A DNA stretch of 64,000 nt, taken from positions 62,001 to 126,000 of the forward strand of contig CAWDLE010000021.1 in the NCBI GenBank assembly GCA_963803085.1, given 5' to 3'. This DNA is from JACVRW01 sp963803085 (lineage in GTDB: Bacteria > Actinomycetota > Thermoleophilia > Solirubrobacterales > Thermoleophilaceae). The stretch's first letter is position 1. Every line of letters begins with the position of its first letter. This document shows, one piece after another, positions 55,756 to 63,847 of this stretch. The notes beneath the pieces were generated by a model, which was not told where the DNA came from, searched no databases, and saw only the letters and a program-made list of their open reading frames with translations. The position numbers and the translations under genes were made by a program.

Positions 55756-55853
55756 GGCTCGTGCGGTGGTGGCCGCGGGGCCTGTCTCCGGAATCGCCGC
55801 CGTCACCACCCGCGGGTGCTACGTGGCTGGCCTGGCCTGAAATTCTTTGCGAC

Positions 55854-56663
55854 GTGGCGGAGGAAGCCGAGACTGAGGACGCACCACGTCGCTTCAGGCG
55901 TGCTCTAAGTGCCCTGGCGGCGTTTGACGGGCGGGATGGGGTTGTCCGCGCGGCTCAGCTGCTGAGGGCGCGGTTGCCTGGGGACCATGCCTATGGGGAT
56001 CCGCTTTCGGTTGCCGGGGATGAGCCTCCACAGCTGATTGCGCAGCGGTTGGCCGCCGCTACCGACCGGCGGCCCAGTGCCGTGCGGGAGCTCGGGTTCG
56101 GTGCGATTCAGGTCTGGCAGGCGGTCTCGGAGGCGCAGGGTCGGGGGCGCGGCGATGAGCCGCTCGCGATCCTCTTCACGGATCTGGTCGGCTTCTCGGA
56201 CTGGGCGCTCGATGCGGGCGATGACGCGGCGCTCGAGTTGCTTCGGACGGTGGGCCGGACCGTGGATCCTCTGATCAAGGATCGCGAGGGGCGCATCGTG
56301 AAGCGGCTCGGGGATGGCGTGATGGCCGTATTCGACGACGCTGGTGAGGCCGTGGACGCGGCACTCGAGGCGAGTCGGGCCGTGCAGCAGATCCGTATCG
56401 ATGGCTACAGCGCGGAGCTTCGCGGCGGTATCCACTTTGGCAGGCCGCGGAAGCTCGGCAACGATTACTTCGGAGTCGACGTGAACGTGGCCGCTCGGGT
56501 GGCGGACGCCGCCGGTCCGGGCGAGGTGCTGATCTCGGAGGCGGTCTGCGACCAGATCGGAGACTCGGAAGTGGACCTGCGCCGCCGCTGGCGCTTCAAG
56601 GCGAAGGGCACGCCCAGCGACCTGAAGGTCTTCTCGGCGAGGCTCGAGTCCATTAACCCCTGA
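55854..56663 (+). CDS. Class III adenylate/guanylate cyclase
   Basis: 269 residues from GTG 55854; GTG 55761 would add 31 residues. An N-terminal helical region precedes the cyclase domain: AILFTDLVGFSDWALD (D110), RLGDGVMAVF (D154), YFGVDVNVAARVADAAGPGEVLIS (N211, R215). Catalytic residues appear complete, so it should produce cAMP. Soluble. Stretches of this gene use more T-ending codons than neighbours (for example around 55950-56060). The 98 bp before the start show no clear promoter. Confidence 0.85.
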   Translation: MAEEAETEDAPRRFRRALSALAAFDGRDGVVRAAQLLRARLPGDHAYGDPLSVAGDEPPQLIAQRLAAATDRRPSAVRELGFGAIQVWQAVSEAQGRGRGDEPLAILFTDLVGFSDWALDAGDDAALELLRTVGRTVDPLIKDREGRIVKRLGDGVMAVFDDAGEAVDAALEASRAVQQIRIDGYSAELRGGIHFGRPRKLGNDYFGVDVNVAARVADAAGPGEVLISEAVCDQIGDSEVDLRRRWRFKAKGTPSDLKVFSARLESINP

Positions 56664-56707
56664 AGAATCCCTGAACCAAAGACGGCGGCCGGGCGTACGA
56701 TGCACCT

Positions 56708-57160
56708 ATGGGTGGCACGTACCGTCACCAGGCCCTGATCGACTCACCGGTGGAGGACGTGTGGGCGATCGTGAGCGACCCGCGCACGCACCCGGAGTGG
56801 TGGCCCGATGTGGTGGACGTGCAACTCGACGAGCCGCTTGTCGAGGGCGGCGAATACACCCGCACCTCGAAACCGGTGCCCTTCCTCGATGCCATGGAAT
56901 CGGTTTGGGTGGCAGAGCGCCTCGAGGACCTGAAGGAGGCGCGCTTTCGCTGCACGGTGTCGGGCAGTTGGGCGCGCTTCACGCTCACCCCTGCGCAGGG
57001 CGAGACCTACGTCGAGCTCGAGAGTGGGATAGACCCCACGACGCTCCGCTGGCGGCTGATGAACGCCATGAGCGGCCGCTTCCTCAAGGACTGGATCGTG
57101 AAGGTGCTGGACGCGTTGCCCAAGGAGGTGAACGCACGACGGCTTGCAGGCCGTGACTAA
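56708..57160 (+). CDS. SRPBCC/START-like ligand-binding protein
   Basis: 150 residues. YRHQALIDSPVEDVWAIVSDPRTHPEWWPDVVDV is the usual opening of polyketide-cyclase/SRPBCC proteins (quoted in part: DSPVEDVWAIVSDPRTHPEWW), followed by a beta-grip and the long C-terminal helix NAMSGRFLKDWIVKVLDALPKE. Probably binds a hydrophobic ligand in the cytoplasm. ATG start; no operon partner within 60 bp. Confidence 0.82.
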   Translation: MGGTYRHQALIDSPVEDVWAIVSDPRTHPEWWPDVVDVQLDEPLVEGGEYTRTSKPVPFLDAMESVWVAERLEDLKEARFRCTVSGSWARFTLTPAQGETYVELESGIDPTTLRWRLMNAMSGRFLKDWIVKVLDALPKEVNARRLAGRD

Positions 57161-57229
57161 GGCAACACAGGGCGGGTAAGTGCGAGTCATCACGTCCCGG
57201 CCTGAATCGGCCGATACTGTCGGATAGGT

Positions 57230-57655
57230 ATGGAACGCCAGCACATCGACATCTCGCGAGACCTCGACGGAGAGGCCGTGGTGCACGCGTGCTTCGATCT
57301 CCGCGAGGACGAGATCCGCGCCTCGGCACACGCCGTCGCGGCCAGCGCGGCGGAGCGCTTCCGCAACACCGAGATGTCGGCCGACGACGTGATCGAGTTC
57401 CGGGAGCTCACAGCACTTGCCGACGAGCTCGGCGAGCTGGTGGGCGGAGCCGGCACGATCGTGCTGCGCCCGGCGCGGCTCACGGCCTACCGGCACGCAC
57501 TCGACTTCTACGTCGCGTCGCGTGACGAGGCGGAGTGGATCCGCGAAGAGGATCGCGAGCCGCTCGCCATCGCACGCAGCCTGCTGTTCCCGCTCGAAGA
57601 GCTCAGCGCCGAGGCGATGCGCGCCGCGCTGTCGCCGGCCGAGCGTCACGTCTAG
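57230..57655 (+). CDS. Hypothetical protein
   Basis: 141 residues, acidic, mostly helical (REDEIRASAHAVAASAAERF; DDVIEFRELTALADELGELV). No signal peptide, membrane segment or recognised domain. ATG start after GGATAGGT. The stop shares CTAG with the convergent ferredoxin gene, which supports the annotated end. Confidence 0.65.
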   Translation: MERQHIDISRDLDGEAVVHACFDLREDEIRASAHAVAASAAERFRNTEMSADDVIEFRELTALADELGELVGGAGTIVLRPARLTAYRHALDFYVASRDEAEWIREEDREPLAIARSLLFPLEELSAEAMRAALSPAERHV

Positions 57656-57885
57656 GGATACAGGTCCCCCTCTTCGCCCACCACGAAGATGGCGCTGACC
57701 GGGCAGTTGCCGGCGGCTTCGATCACCTCGCCGACGGACGCGCCGTCGGGGTCCACCACCACCGCCTTGTCCTCCTCGTCGAGCTGGAAGACGTTGGGCG
57801 CGGTGTCCACGCAGTCGCCTGAGCCGATGCAGAGGCCGCGATCGACGGTGATTTCGATCCGGTTCTGCGGCGATAGCTCCGGCAT
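57652..57885 (-). CDS. Small ferredoxin, probably single [3Fe-4S] cluster
   Basis: 77 residues. Three cluster cysteines: C19 and C25 in CIGSGDC and C61 in GNCPVSAI; the position where a fourth Cys would sit is Ser. This three-Cys pattern is that of [3Fe-4S] ferredoxins that donate electrons to bacterial P450s. The P450 at 40.0-41.4 kb is a candidate partner, though not adjacent. Its ATG overlaps the stop of the upstream tail-anchored protein gene by one base. Confidence 0.9.
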   Translation of the reverse strand: MPELSPQNRIEITVDRGLCIGSGDCVDTAPNVFQLDEEDKAVVVDPDGASVGEVIEAAGNCPVSAIFVVGEEGDLYP

Positions 57886-58178
57886 CAGCGCCGGCGGCGC
57901 AGCGCGATCAGCAGCACGAGCCCGGCCAGGGCGAGTGGCAGCAAGGCGCGGAGTCCGGGCCCGGCGCCCGGCTCGTCATGCGACTCGATGCCGGCCGGCA
58001 TCGCGAACTCCTCGGCGGCGAGCACGTCGTGCGGCTCACGGATGCCGGTGGGGTCGCCCGGGAAGCGGTTCTCGCGCGTCCCGATCACGAACTCCTCGGC
58101 GGCTAGGACGTCGTGCGGTTCGTCGATCCCGCTCGGATCCGGCGGGACGTTGTGCTGGCTGCGTTCGGACTCGGTCAT
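57885..58178 (-). CDS. Tail-anchored protein with an internal 17-residue duplication
   Basis: 97 residues from ATG 58178. Two copies of DPxGIxEPHDVLAAEEF occur (about 19-35 and 49-65), followed by MPAGIESHDEPGAGPG and a C-terminal hydrophobic segment LLPLALAGLVLLIAL ending RRRR. Such a layout puts the duplicated acidic part in the cytoplasm with a C-terminal anchor. Not a family I know. Directly upstream of and overlapping the ferredoxin gene. Confidence 0.75.
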   Translation of the reverse strand: MTESERSQHNVPPDPSGIDEPHDVLAAEEFVIGTRENRFPGDPTGIREPHDVLAAEEFAMPAGIESHDEPGAGPGLRALLPLALAGLVLLIALRRRR

Positions 58179-58199
58179 CCCCCCTATCGTTCCAGATCC

Positions 58200-58460
58200 A
58201 TGGATGAGGCCACCCGGACCGAACTTGAGGCCGCTGCGTTCCGTGCGCTCGTCAAGCATCTGCGCCAACGCACCGATGTGCAGAACATCGACCTGATGGA
58301 ACTGGCCGGCTTCTGCCGCAACTGCATGTCGCGCTGGTATCGCGAGGCGGCTGAGGAGCGCGGCATCGAGCTCGAGGACGCGGAGGCACGGGAGATCGTC
58401 TACGGAATGCCCTATTCGGAATGGAAATCCAGGCACCAGGCGCCAGACCCGGCTGGCTGA
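58200..58460 (+). CDS. DUF1244 family protein
   Basis: 86 residues. AFRALVKHLRQRTDVQNIDLM, then GFCRNCMSRWYREAA and YGMPYSEWKSRHQ match the DUF1244 (SMc04008-type) family as I remember it; the CxxC could bind metal. Function unknown in general. Divergent from the tail-anchored protein with 21 bp between starts; its 3' end overlaps the lipoprotein gene by 40 bp. Confidence 0.85.
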   Translation: MDEATRTELEAAAFRALVKHLRQRTDVQNIDLMELAGFCRNCMSRWYREAAEERGIELEDAEAREIVYGMPYSEWKSRHQAPDPAG

Positions 58461-59236
58461 GGCGCTTCGCGCCGCTGGCCGCGTTGCTGTGCGTGTCGCT
58501 CGTCGTCGCGGGGTGCGGCCGCGAGCAGGGCGGGGAGGGTGCGCGGGACAAGGCTGCCGAGCCCGAGGAGGTCGTGCTCACTCCCGAGGCGGCGCGCGAG
58601 GGGCGCAAGCGCCAGCTGGAGCAGCCGCGCGCCGCGCCCTCGAAGGCGCGGGTGGTGGAGCTGCTCGGCGCCGGCTCGGGGCCGGACGTGGAGGTCGATC
58701 CGAGCGACGACGCGCCAAGTCCCGGCGCTCCCACCGACGCCGAGGTGCGCACGGAGCTGCGTCAGGCGCGGGCGTCGCTCGCCAAGTTCACGAAGCATCT
58801 CAACACCACCGCCTTCCTCCAGACCGGCCCGCGGGCCCGCGTCCTCGCCGACGGCACGGCGATCGCGCCCGAGAACGCGCCTGAGGTCGTGAAGCGCGTG
58901 ATCATGGCGGGCAACGAGATCGCGAAGTTCCCGTACAAGTGGGGCGGCGGCCACGGCGCCTGGCGCGACAACGGCTACGACTGCTCGGGCTCCGTTTCGT
59001 TCGCGCTCGCGGGGGCGGGCCTCCTGCGGAGCCCGCTGACCTCGGGCGCGTTCATGAACTACGGCGCCCCCGGTCAGGGCCGCTGGATCACGATCTACGC
59101 GAACAACGGGCACATCTTCATGTTCGTGGCCGGCCTGCGCTTCGACACGAGCGGCCAGGGCCGCGCGGGCACGCGCTGGCAGGCCGAGTCGCGCTCGACC
59201 GACGGCTTCGCCGTGCGCCACATCCCGGGCCTCTAG
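58421..59236 (+). CDS. NlpC/P60-type lipoprotein endopeptidase
   Basis: 271 residues. Lipobox LVVAGC after a short hydrophobic signal, a long acidic/charged linker, then FPYKWGGGHG and YDCSGSVSFALAGAGLL with the catalytic Cys, and NNGHIFMFVAGLRFD carrying the catalytic His. NlpC/P60 enzymes cut stem peptides of peptidoglycan. The ATG lies 40 bp inside the DUF1244 gene; no other usable start precedes the signal sequence. Confidence 0.85.
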   Translation: MEIQAPGARPGWLRRFAPLAALLCVSLVVAGCGREQGGEGARDKAAEPEEVVLTPEAAREGRKRQLEQPRAAPSKARVVELLGAGSGPDVEVDPSDDAPSPGAPTDAEVRTELRQARASLAKFTKHLNTTAFLQTGPRARVLADGTAIAPENAPEVVKRVIMAGNEIAKFPYKWGGGHGAWRDNGYDCSGSVSFALAGAGLLRSPLTSGAFMNYGAPGQGRWITIYANNGHIFMFVAGLRFDTSGQGRAGTRWQAESRSTDGFAVRHIPGL

Positions 59237-59697
59237 CCGGAGTAGGGAGGAGCCTCGCCCCATCCCCAGCGAGGCACGGGTGCCTTGGGCGGAGGCGTGG
59301 CGCCGGGTTGTGAGTTCTCCACGGCAAGGCGCGTGCCCCACTCGATGTACGCGACGAAGGCCGAGCGGAACTCAGGATCGCTCGGCAGCTCGGCGTCGTC
59401 CGCGGCGTCGCAGATCAGCTGGACCCAGCGTCGCCGCATCGGCTCCGTGAGGGCACGTCCGCGGTGTTTCGCGAGCATGTGCGGATACCCGCCGCGTTCC
59501 TCGGTGTAGCGAGCCGGCCCGCCGAACACCTCCCCCAGCCACATCGCCACGTACTGCGGGTGGTGCGCGTCCATCCCGCGGAACACGGGCTCCAGCAGCT
59601 CGTCGGCGCGGACCTTCTCGTAGAAGAGCTCCGTGAGCCGCTCCAGCGCCTCGCCGCCGCCCGCCCACTCGTACAGGCTCGGCGTATCGCCGCTCAC
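59233..59697 (-). CDS. Group II truncated hemoglobin
   Basis: 154 residues. SLYEWAGGGEALERLTELFYEKVRADELLEPVF in part, AMWLGEVFGGPARYTEE, and HMLAKHRGRALTEPMRRRWVQL carrying the proximal His are the TrHbO/GlbO pattern; the CD1 Tyr/Trp-type residues fit oxygen chemistry. A short Pro-rich C-terminus (PPPKAPVPRWGWGEAPP) is extra. Downstream of two HtrA-like proteases with ATGA overlap. Confidence 0.9.
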   Translation of the reverse strand: MSGDTPSLYEWAGGGEALERLTELFYEKVRADELLEPVFRGMDAHHPQYVAMWLGEVFGGPARYTEERGGYPHMLAKHRGRALTEPMRRRWVQLICDAADDAELPSDPEFRSAFVAYIEWGTRLAVENSQPGATPPPKAPVPRWGWGEAPPYSG

Positions 59698-60674
59698 AGC
59701 TCGAGCTCCGCCGGCTCGAGCTCCAGCTCGACCAGCCTTCCGGCGCGGAGCACCCGGACGCTCACGGGGGTCCCGATCAGCTCAGCCACCATCAGCCGCT
59801 GGAGGTCCTCCACGCGCTCGGTGTGCGTGCCGTTCACCGACAGGATCAGGTCCTCGGCTCGGATGCCCGCCTGCGCAGCCGGGCCGCCGTCCACCACCTC
59901 CACGACCTCGATGCAGCTCTCCGAGCCGGTCTCGGCGCGAGCCTGCGGCGGCACCGGGCGCGGACCGCCCGCGATGCCGAGGTACGCGCGCCGGACGTGC
60001 CCGTCCGACATCAGGCCCGCGATCACGCGCTGGGTCGTCTCGTTGATCGGCACCGCGAGCCCGAGCCCGATGCCCGCCACGGCGGTGTTGATCCCCACCA
60101 CGCGGCCGCGGCTGTCGGCAAGTGCGCCGCCCGAGTTCCCGGGGTTGAGGGCGGCGTCGGTCTGGATCACGTTGTCGATTATGCGGGCCGCCCGCCGCGA
60201 GCGAGCGGGCAGGGAGCGTCCGAGGCCCGAGACCACCCCGGCGGTCACCGAGCCGCCGAGGCCGTGCGGGTTGCCGATCGCCACCACGAGCTGCCCGACC
60301 CGCAGCCGCTCGGCGTCTCCCAGCTCGGCCGGGGTTAGCCGGGCGCCCTCGGCGCGCAGGAGCGCGAGGTCGGAGAGCGGGTCGCGGCCAACGACCTCGA
60401 AGCGTTCCTCGCGCCCGTCGGCGAACGTGGCACGCCCGCGCGTGGTCGATCGGCCGACCACGTGGGCCGAGGTGAGCAGGAAGCCGTCGGGTGTGAGCGC
60501 AACGGCGCTCCCCGCACCCGCGGGTACCTGACCAGCCCGCGTGCGCCGGAGCACGCGCAGGCTCGCCACGGATGGGGCGAGCCGCTCGGCCACGGCAGTG
60601 ACCGCGCGGGAGTAGGCGTCGAGCGCCTCGGAATCAGAGGCGGTCGGTGGTTCCGCCAGCTCCGGCGAGCTCAC
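59694..60674 (-). CDS. HtrA/DegP-like serine protease with PDZ domain, no signal peptide
   Basis: 326 residues. Trypsin-fold triad: LLTSAHVVG (His), DPLSDLALLRAEG (Asp), ALNPGNSGGALAD (Ser), then a PDZ domain (EVVDGGPAAQAGIRAEDLILSVNG). No signal peptide or membrane anchor is visible, unlike most bacterial HtrA proteins, so it is predicted cytosolic. Overlaps its paralogue upstream and the hemoglobin gene downstream by 4 bp each. Confidence 0.87.
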   Translation of the reverse strand: MSSPELAEPPTASDSEALDAYSRAVTAVAERLAPSVASLRVLRRTRAGQVPAGAGSAVALTPDGFLLTSAHVVGRSTTRGRATFADGREERFEVVGRDPLSDLALLRAEGARLTPAELGDAERLRVGQLVVAIGNPHGLGGSVTAGVVSGLGRSLPARSRRAARIIDNVIQTDAALNPGNSGGALADSRGRVVGINTAVAGIGLGLAVPINETTQRVIAGLMSDGHVRRAYLGIAGGPRPVPPQARAETGSESCIEVVEVVDGGPAAQAGIRAEDLILSVNGTHTERVEDLQRLMVAELIGTPVSVRVLRAGRLVELELEPAELEL

Positions 60675-61576
60675 GCCGCCTCCTTCACCCCGAAGCGTGC
60701 GGTTACGGAGCGCTCGTCGGTGCCACGCACCACGCCCAGCTCCAGCTCGCCGCCGCCCGCCGCGACCGAGTCGAGCGCGCTGTAGAGCGACTCCACGCCG
60801 TCCACGGGCTGGCTTCCGATCGTCACGATCAGGTCGCCGGGCTCGAGCCCGGCCTCGTCGCCGGGGCTGCCCTCCTCGACCGCGCGCACCAGCAGGCCGT
60901 CGCGCTCGGGCAGGCCGACCGCGCTGCGCAGGCGACGGGCCACACGCGGCGGAGCGATGGCCACCCCGAGCCGGTGCGGCGCCGGCGCCTCGCCACGGGC
61001 AAGCAGCAGCGCGCGCTCGCGCACCGCCGCACTCGCCGGGACGGCGAGGATCAGCCCGCCGTCGAGGCGCAGGCTGTTCACCCCGAGCAGGTTGCCCTCG
61101 GGGTCCACCAGCGGGCCGCCCGACGAGCCGCGGGGCAGCGGCGCCGTGTGCTCGAGCGCGCCGTGCACGCGGCGTCCGCGCGGTCCCCGGAAGCTCCGCT
61201 CTCCGGAGGAGACGAAGCCAAGCGTGGCCCTGAGGCCGCGACCCCCGGGGTTGGCCAGCGCCACCACCGGCGCGCCGATGCCGGGCGCATCGGCCGGCTC
61301 CCAGCGCACGGCCGGGGCGTCGCCGGTATCGACCGCGAGCACCGCCAGGTCGAGATCCCCGTCGCTTCCGACGAGTTCCGCCCGCTCGCGGCGGCCGTCG
61401 TGGAACGTGACGGTGACCTCCTCACGCCGCAGGTTGTGGGCGCTCGTGAGGACCTGGCCTTCCGCGATCACCACGCCGGAGCCATGGCCCCAGCCGCGCC
61501 CGAGCCCGACGACGGAGGGTCCCACGCTCTCGGCCACACCCGCGATTGTGTCCTGAAGGGTCTGCACTGTGTTCAT
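60671..61576 (-). CDS. Second HtrA-like serine protease with PDZ domain, no signal peptide
   Basis: 301 residues. Triad: VLTSAHNLR, DGDLDLAVLAVD, LPRGSSGGPLVDPEG; PDZ region RLGVAIAPPR and SPGDEAGLEPGDLIVTIGSQPVDG. Shorter loops than its neighbour at 59694, with which it forms a tandem paralogous pair. No export signal. First gene of a three-gene operon with the second protease and truncated hemoglobin, divergent from an HxlR regulator. Confidence 0.87.
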   Translation of the reverse strand: MNTVQTLQDTIAGVAESVGPSVVGLGRGWGHGSGVVIAEGQVLTSAHNLRREEVTVTFHDGRRERAELVGSDGDLDLAVLAVDTGDAPAVRWEPADAPGIGAPVVALANPGGRGLRATLGFVSSGERSFRGPRGRRVHGALEHTAPLPRGSSGGPLVDPEGNLLGVNSLRLDGGLILAVPASAAVRERALLLARGEAPAPHRLGVAIAPPRVARRLRSAVGLPERDGLLVRAVEEGSPGDEAGLEPGDLIVTIGSQPVDGVESLYSALDSVAAGGGELELGVVRGTDERSVTARFGVKEAA

Positions 61577-61590
61577 GACTGCTCCCAGTG

Positions 61591-61620
61591 AGTGACTTGC
61601 AAATTGCTAGTGACTATACA
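61591..61620 (+). promoter_or_regulatory. Promoter with direct-repeat operator for the HxlR regulator
   Basis: GTGACT (61592-61597) and TATACA (61615-61620) are spaced 17 bp as -35/-10 for the gene at 61644. The heptamer AGTGACT occurs twice, at 61591-61597 and 61609-61615, overlapping the -35 and the base before the -10. A repeat so placed suits repression by the divergently or locally encoded regulator. Confidence 0.45.
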
Positions 61621-61643
61621 CCTCGGTAAGATCCGGCTCTGAG

Positions 61644-62066
61644 ATGCCTGAACCCGCCTCCTCACCCCTCGCCGCCGCGCTCGACAGCGTGGGCGACCGC
61701 TGGACCCTCCTGCTCGTGGAGGCCCTGCTCGAGGGGCCGCGCCGCTTCGGCGACCTCCAGGAGCAGCTCCCGCGAATCGCGCCCAACGTGTTGACCCAGC
61801 GCCTGCGCCGCCTCGAAGGCGAGGGGCTCGTGGTGGCCCAGCCCTACAGCGAGCGTCCCCAGCGCTACGTATACGAGCTCACGGCGTCGGGCCACGAGCT
61901 GGCCGGCGCGCTGCGCCTGCTGGCGGATTGGGGGGCTCGCCACCAGGAGGCCGGCGAGCCGCCGCGCCACGACGCCTGCGGCACCCCGGTCGAGGCGCGC
62001 TGGTGGTGCCCGACGTGCGAGCGCCCCGTCGACGAGGACGACGCGGGCGGCCTGCACTTCGCCTAA
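61644..62066 (+). CDS. HxlR-family winged-helix transcriptional regulator with zinc-ribbon tail
   Basis: 140 residues. DRWTLLLVEALLEGPRRFGDLQEQLPRIAPNVLTQRLRRLE in part matches the HxlR/MarR-like winged helix; the C-terminus has DACGTPVEARWWCPTCERPV, three Cys arranged as a small zinc ribbon seen in some HxlR members. Divergent from the protease/hemoglobin operon with a 67-bp gap holding a repeated heptamer, so control of both directions is likely. Confidence 0.87.
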   Translation: MPEPASSPLAAALDSVGDRWTLLLVEALLEGPRRFGDLQEQLPRIAPNVLTQRLRRLEGEGLVVAQPYSERPQRYVYELTASGHELAGALRLLADWGARHQEAGEPPRHDACGTPVEARWWCPTCERPVDEDDAGGLHFA

Positions 62067-62079
62067 CCTTCAAGTCCTA

Positions 62080-62571
62080 GTGGAGGATCAGCCCACCCGG
62101 GTTCTCGGGGGCGGCAGGCGACCGTCCACACCGCCGCCCTCGGGCGGCGGGCCGCCGCATGGGCCGGGACGCCCGCCGGGCCGGGAGCCCGAGGAGGTCT
62201 ACCGCCGCCGGAGACTCATCGCTGCCGGGGCCGGAGGGATCGTCTTTCTCCTGCTGATCGTGCTCATCGTGAGCCAGGGCGGGAGCGACCCGGAGCCGAA
62301 GAGCAGCCCGGCCGATCTCGGCGTGGGCACGTCCACGTTCGACGAGTCCTCGACCCCGGATCGCACGACCACGAGCCAGACGGACACGGAGTCCACCGCC
62401 ACGCCAGCGGCGCCGACCACCCCTCCGGCGGACGGCACCGGCGGGAGCACCGCCACACCTGCCCCGGCTCCGCCGCAGGGCGACGGCGGTGGGGTGGGCC
62501 AGGCGCCCGCCGAACCAGCGCCGGCCCCGCCCGAGGGCGAGGGCGGCGGCGCCGAGGCGCCGGTTCCCTAG
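62080..62571 (+). CDS. Single-span membrane protein with Pro/Thr-rich extracytoplasmic tail
   Basis: 163 residues. A Pro/Gly-rich cytoplasmic start, a membrane segment (AAGAGGIVFLLLIVLIVSQ) after an Arg cluster (EVYRRRRLI), then a low-complexity Thr/Pro/Gly/Ala tail. No catalytic domain. GTG start 13 bp after the HxlR gene. Ends in CTAG shared with arfB. Confidence 0.72.
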   Translation: MEDQPTRVLGGGRRPSTPPPSGGGPPHGPGRPPGREPEEVYRRRRLIAAGAGGIVFLLLIVLIVSQGGSDPEPKSSPADLGVGTSTFDESSTPDRTTTSQTDTESTATPAAPTTPPADGTGGSTATPAPAPPQGDGGGVGQAPAEPAPAPPEGEGGGAEAPVP

Positions 62572-62975
62572 ACCTCGGGTCGGCGCCGCAGCCGCTTCAG
62601 CTCGCCGCGGCGGCGCTTCGACTCCGCACGCCTGCGCCGGGATGCGTTCGTGCTCTTGGTGGCGCGCCGGGGCCGCTGCACCGTCAGTGCGCTCTCGAGG
62701 CGGCCTCGCAGACGCTCGAGCGCGAGCTGGCGATTGCGCGCCTGGCTGCGCGTGTCCTGCGCGACCGCGCGGACGACCGGTCCGAGACGGGCGGCAATCC
62801 GCTCCCGCTGCTCCTCGCTGAGCGCCTGCGAGGAGCACACGTCGAACACTGCCTCCACTCGCGAGGCGGTCACGTTCGCGTGCTGCCCGCCGGGTCCCGA
62901 CGAGCGGCTCGTGCGCAGCTCGATCTCAGAGAGCGGGACCTCGGCGTGGCGCCCGATGCGGAGGGGATCGTCCAT
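62568..62975 (-). CDS. arfB: Ribosome-rescue peptidyl-tRNA hydrolase (ArfB/ICT1-like)
   Basis: 135 residues. RTSRSSGPGGQHANVTASRVEAVFDV carries the GGQ motif (29-31) of class I release factors in a protein without stop-codon-reading domains; a basic Arg/Lys tail (RRRRAESKRRRGELKRLRRR) enters the empty mRNA channel in this family. It frees ribosomes stalled on truncated messages. Confidence 0.92.
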   Translation of the reverse strand: MDDPLRIGRHAEVPLSEIELRTSRSSGPGGQHANVTASRVEAVFDVCSSQALSEEQRERIAARLGPVVRAVAQDTRSQARNRQLALERLRGRLESALTVQRPRRATKSTNASRRRRAESKRRRGELKRLRRRPEV

Positions 62976-63018
62976 CGCAGCGGCACGCTAACGCCCGGTC
63001 GTGACAAGCTCCCGCCCC

Positions 63019-63846
63019 ATGCGCGTTGCGGTGGTTGGCCACCTCGAGTGGTGCGAGTTCGCGGAGGTGCCGCACGTGCCGCAGCCGGGGGAGATCGTGC
63101 ACGCGGCCGAGACGTTCGAGGAGCCGGCGGGCGGCGGGGCGGTGGCCGCCGTGCAGCTGCGCAAGCTCGCCGGGGAGGCCACGCTGTTCACCGCCTTCGG
63201 TGACGACGAGACCGGACACCGCACCGACGCCGAGTTGCGCGAGCACGGGGTGCACGTGGAGGGTCGATTCCGCCCCGAGCCGCAGCGACGCGCGTTCGTG
63301 CACCTCGACTCGGACGGCGAGCGCACGATCACCGTGCTCGGGCCGCGCCTGGGACCGAGGGGCAGCGACGACCTTCCCTGGGACCTGCTCGACGAGACCG
63401 ACGCGGTGTACGTGACCGCGGGCGACGTCGACGCCGTACGGCAGGCGCGCCGCGCGCGCACGCTCGTTGCCACCCCGCGCGGGCTGGACACGCTTGCCGA
63501 GGCGCACGTGCAGCTCGACGCACTCGTATCGAGCGGCCGGGACCCCGGCGAGCGCTACATCCCCGGCGACCTCGACCCTGCTCCGAAGCTCGTCGTGCGG
63601 ACGCTCGGGGCGGCCGGGGGAGAGTGGGAGACGGCGAGCGGCGAGCAGGGGCGCTGGGACGCCGCTGAGCTGCCCGGCCCGGTCCGCGACTCCTACGGCG
63701 CCGGCGACAGCTTCGCAGCCGGCCTCACGTACGGGCTGGGCGCCGGCTGGGAGATTGCGAAGGCGGTGGAGCTGGCCGCCCGCTGCGGTGCCGCCTGCCT
63801 CACGGGCCGTGGCCCGTACGAGGTCCAGCTCGTGCTCGAAGGCTGA
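63019..63846 (+). CDS. PfkB-family carbohydrate/nucleoside kinase
   Basis: 275 residues from ATG 63019 (GTG 63001 possible). N-terminal VAVVGHLEWCEFAEV, GGGAVAAVQLRKLAG, and the PfkB signature DSYGAGDSFAAGLTYGL with the catalytic Asp in GAGD. The family phosphorylates sugars, ribose or nucleosides. The substrate-binding N-terminal part differs from typical ribokinases, so substrate is open. Two bases from the convergent rhodanese gene. Confidence 0.88.
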   Translation: MRVAVVGHLEWCEFAEVPHVPQPGEIVHAAETFEEPAGGGAVAAVQLRKLAGEATLFTAFGDDETGHRTDAELREHGVHVEGRFRPEPQRRAFVHLDSDGERTITVLGPRLGPRGSDDLPWDLLDETDAVYVTAGDVDAVRQARRARTLVATPRGLDTLAEAHVQLDALVSSGRDPGERYIPGDLDPAPKLVVRTLGAAGGEWETASGEQGRWDAAELPGPVRDSYGAGDSFAAGLTYGLGAGWEIAKAVELAARCGAACLTGRGPYEVQLVLEG

Positions 63847-63847
63847 C

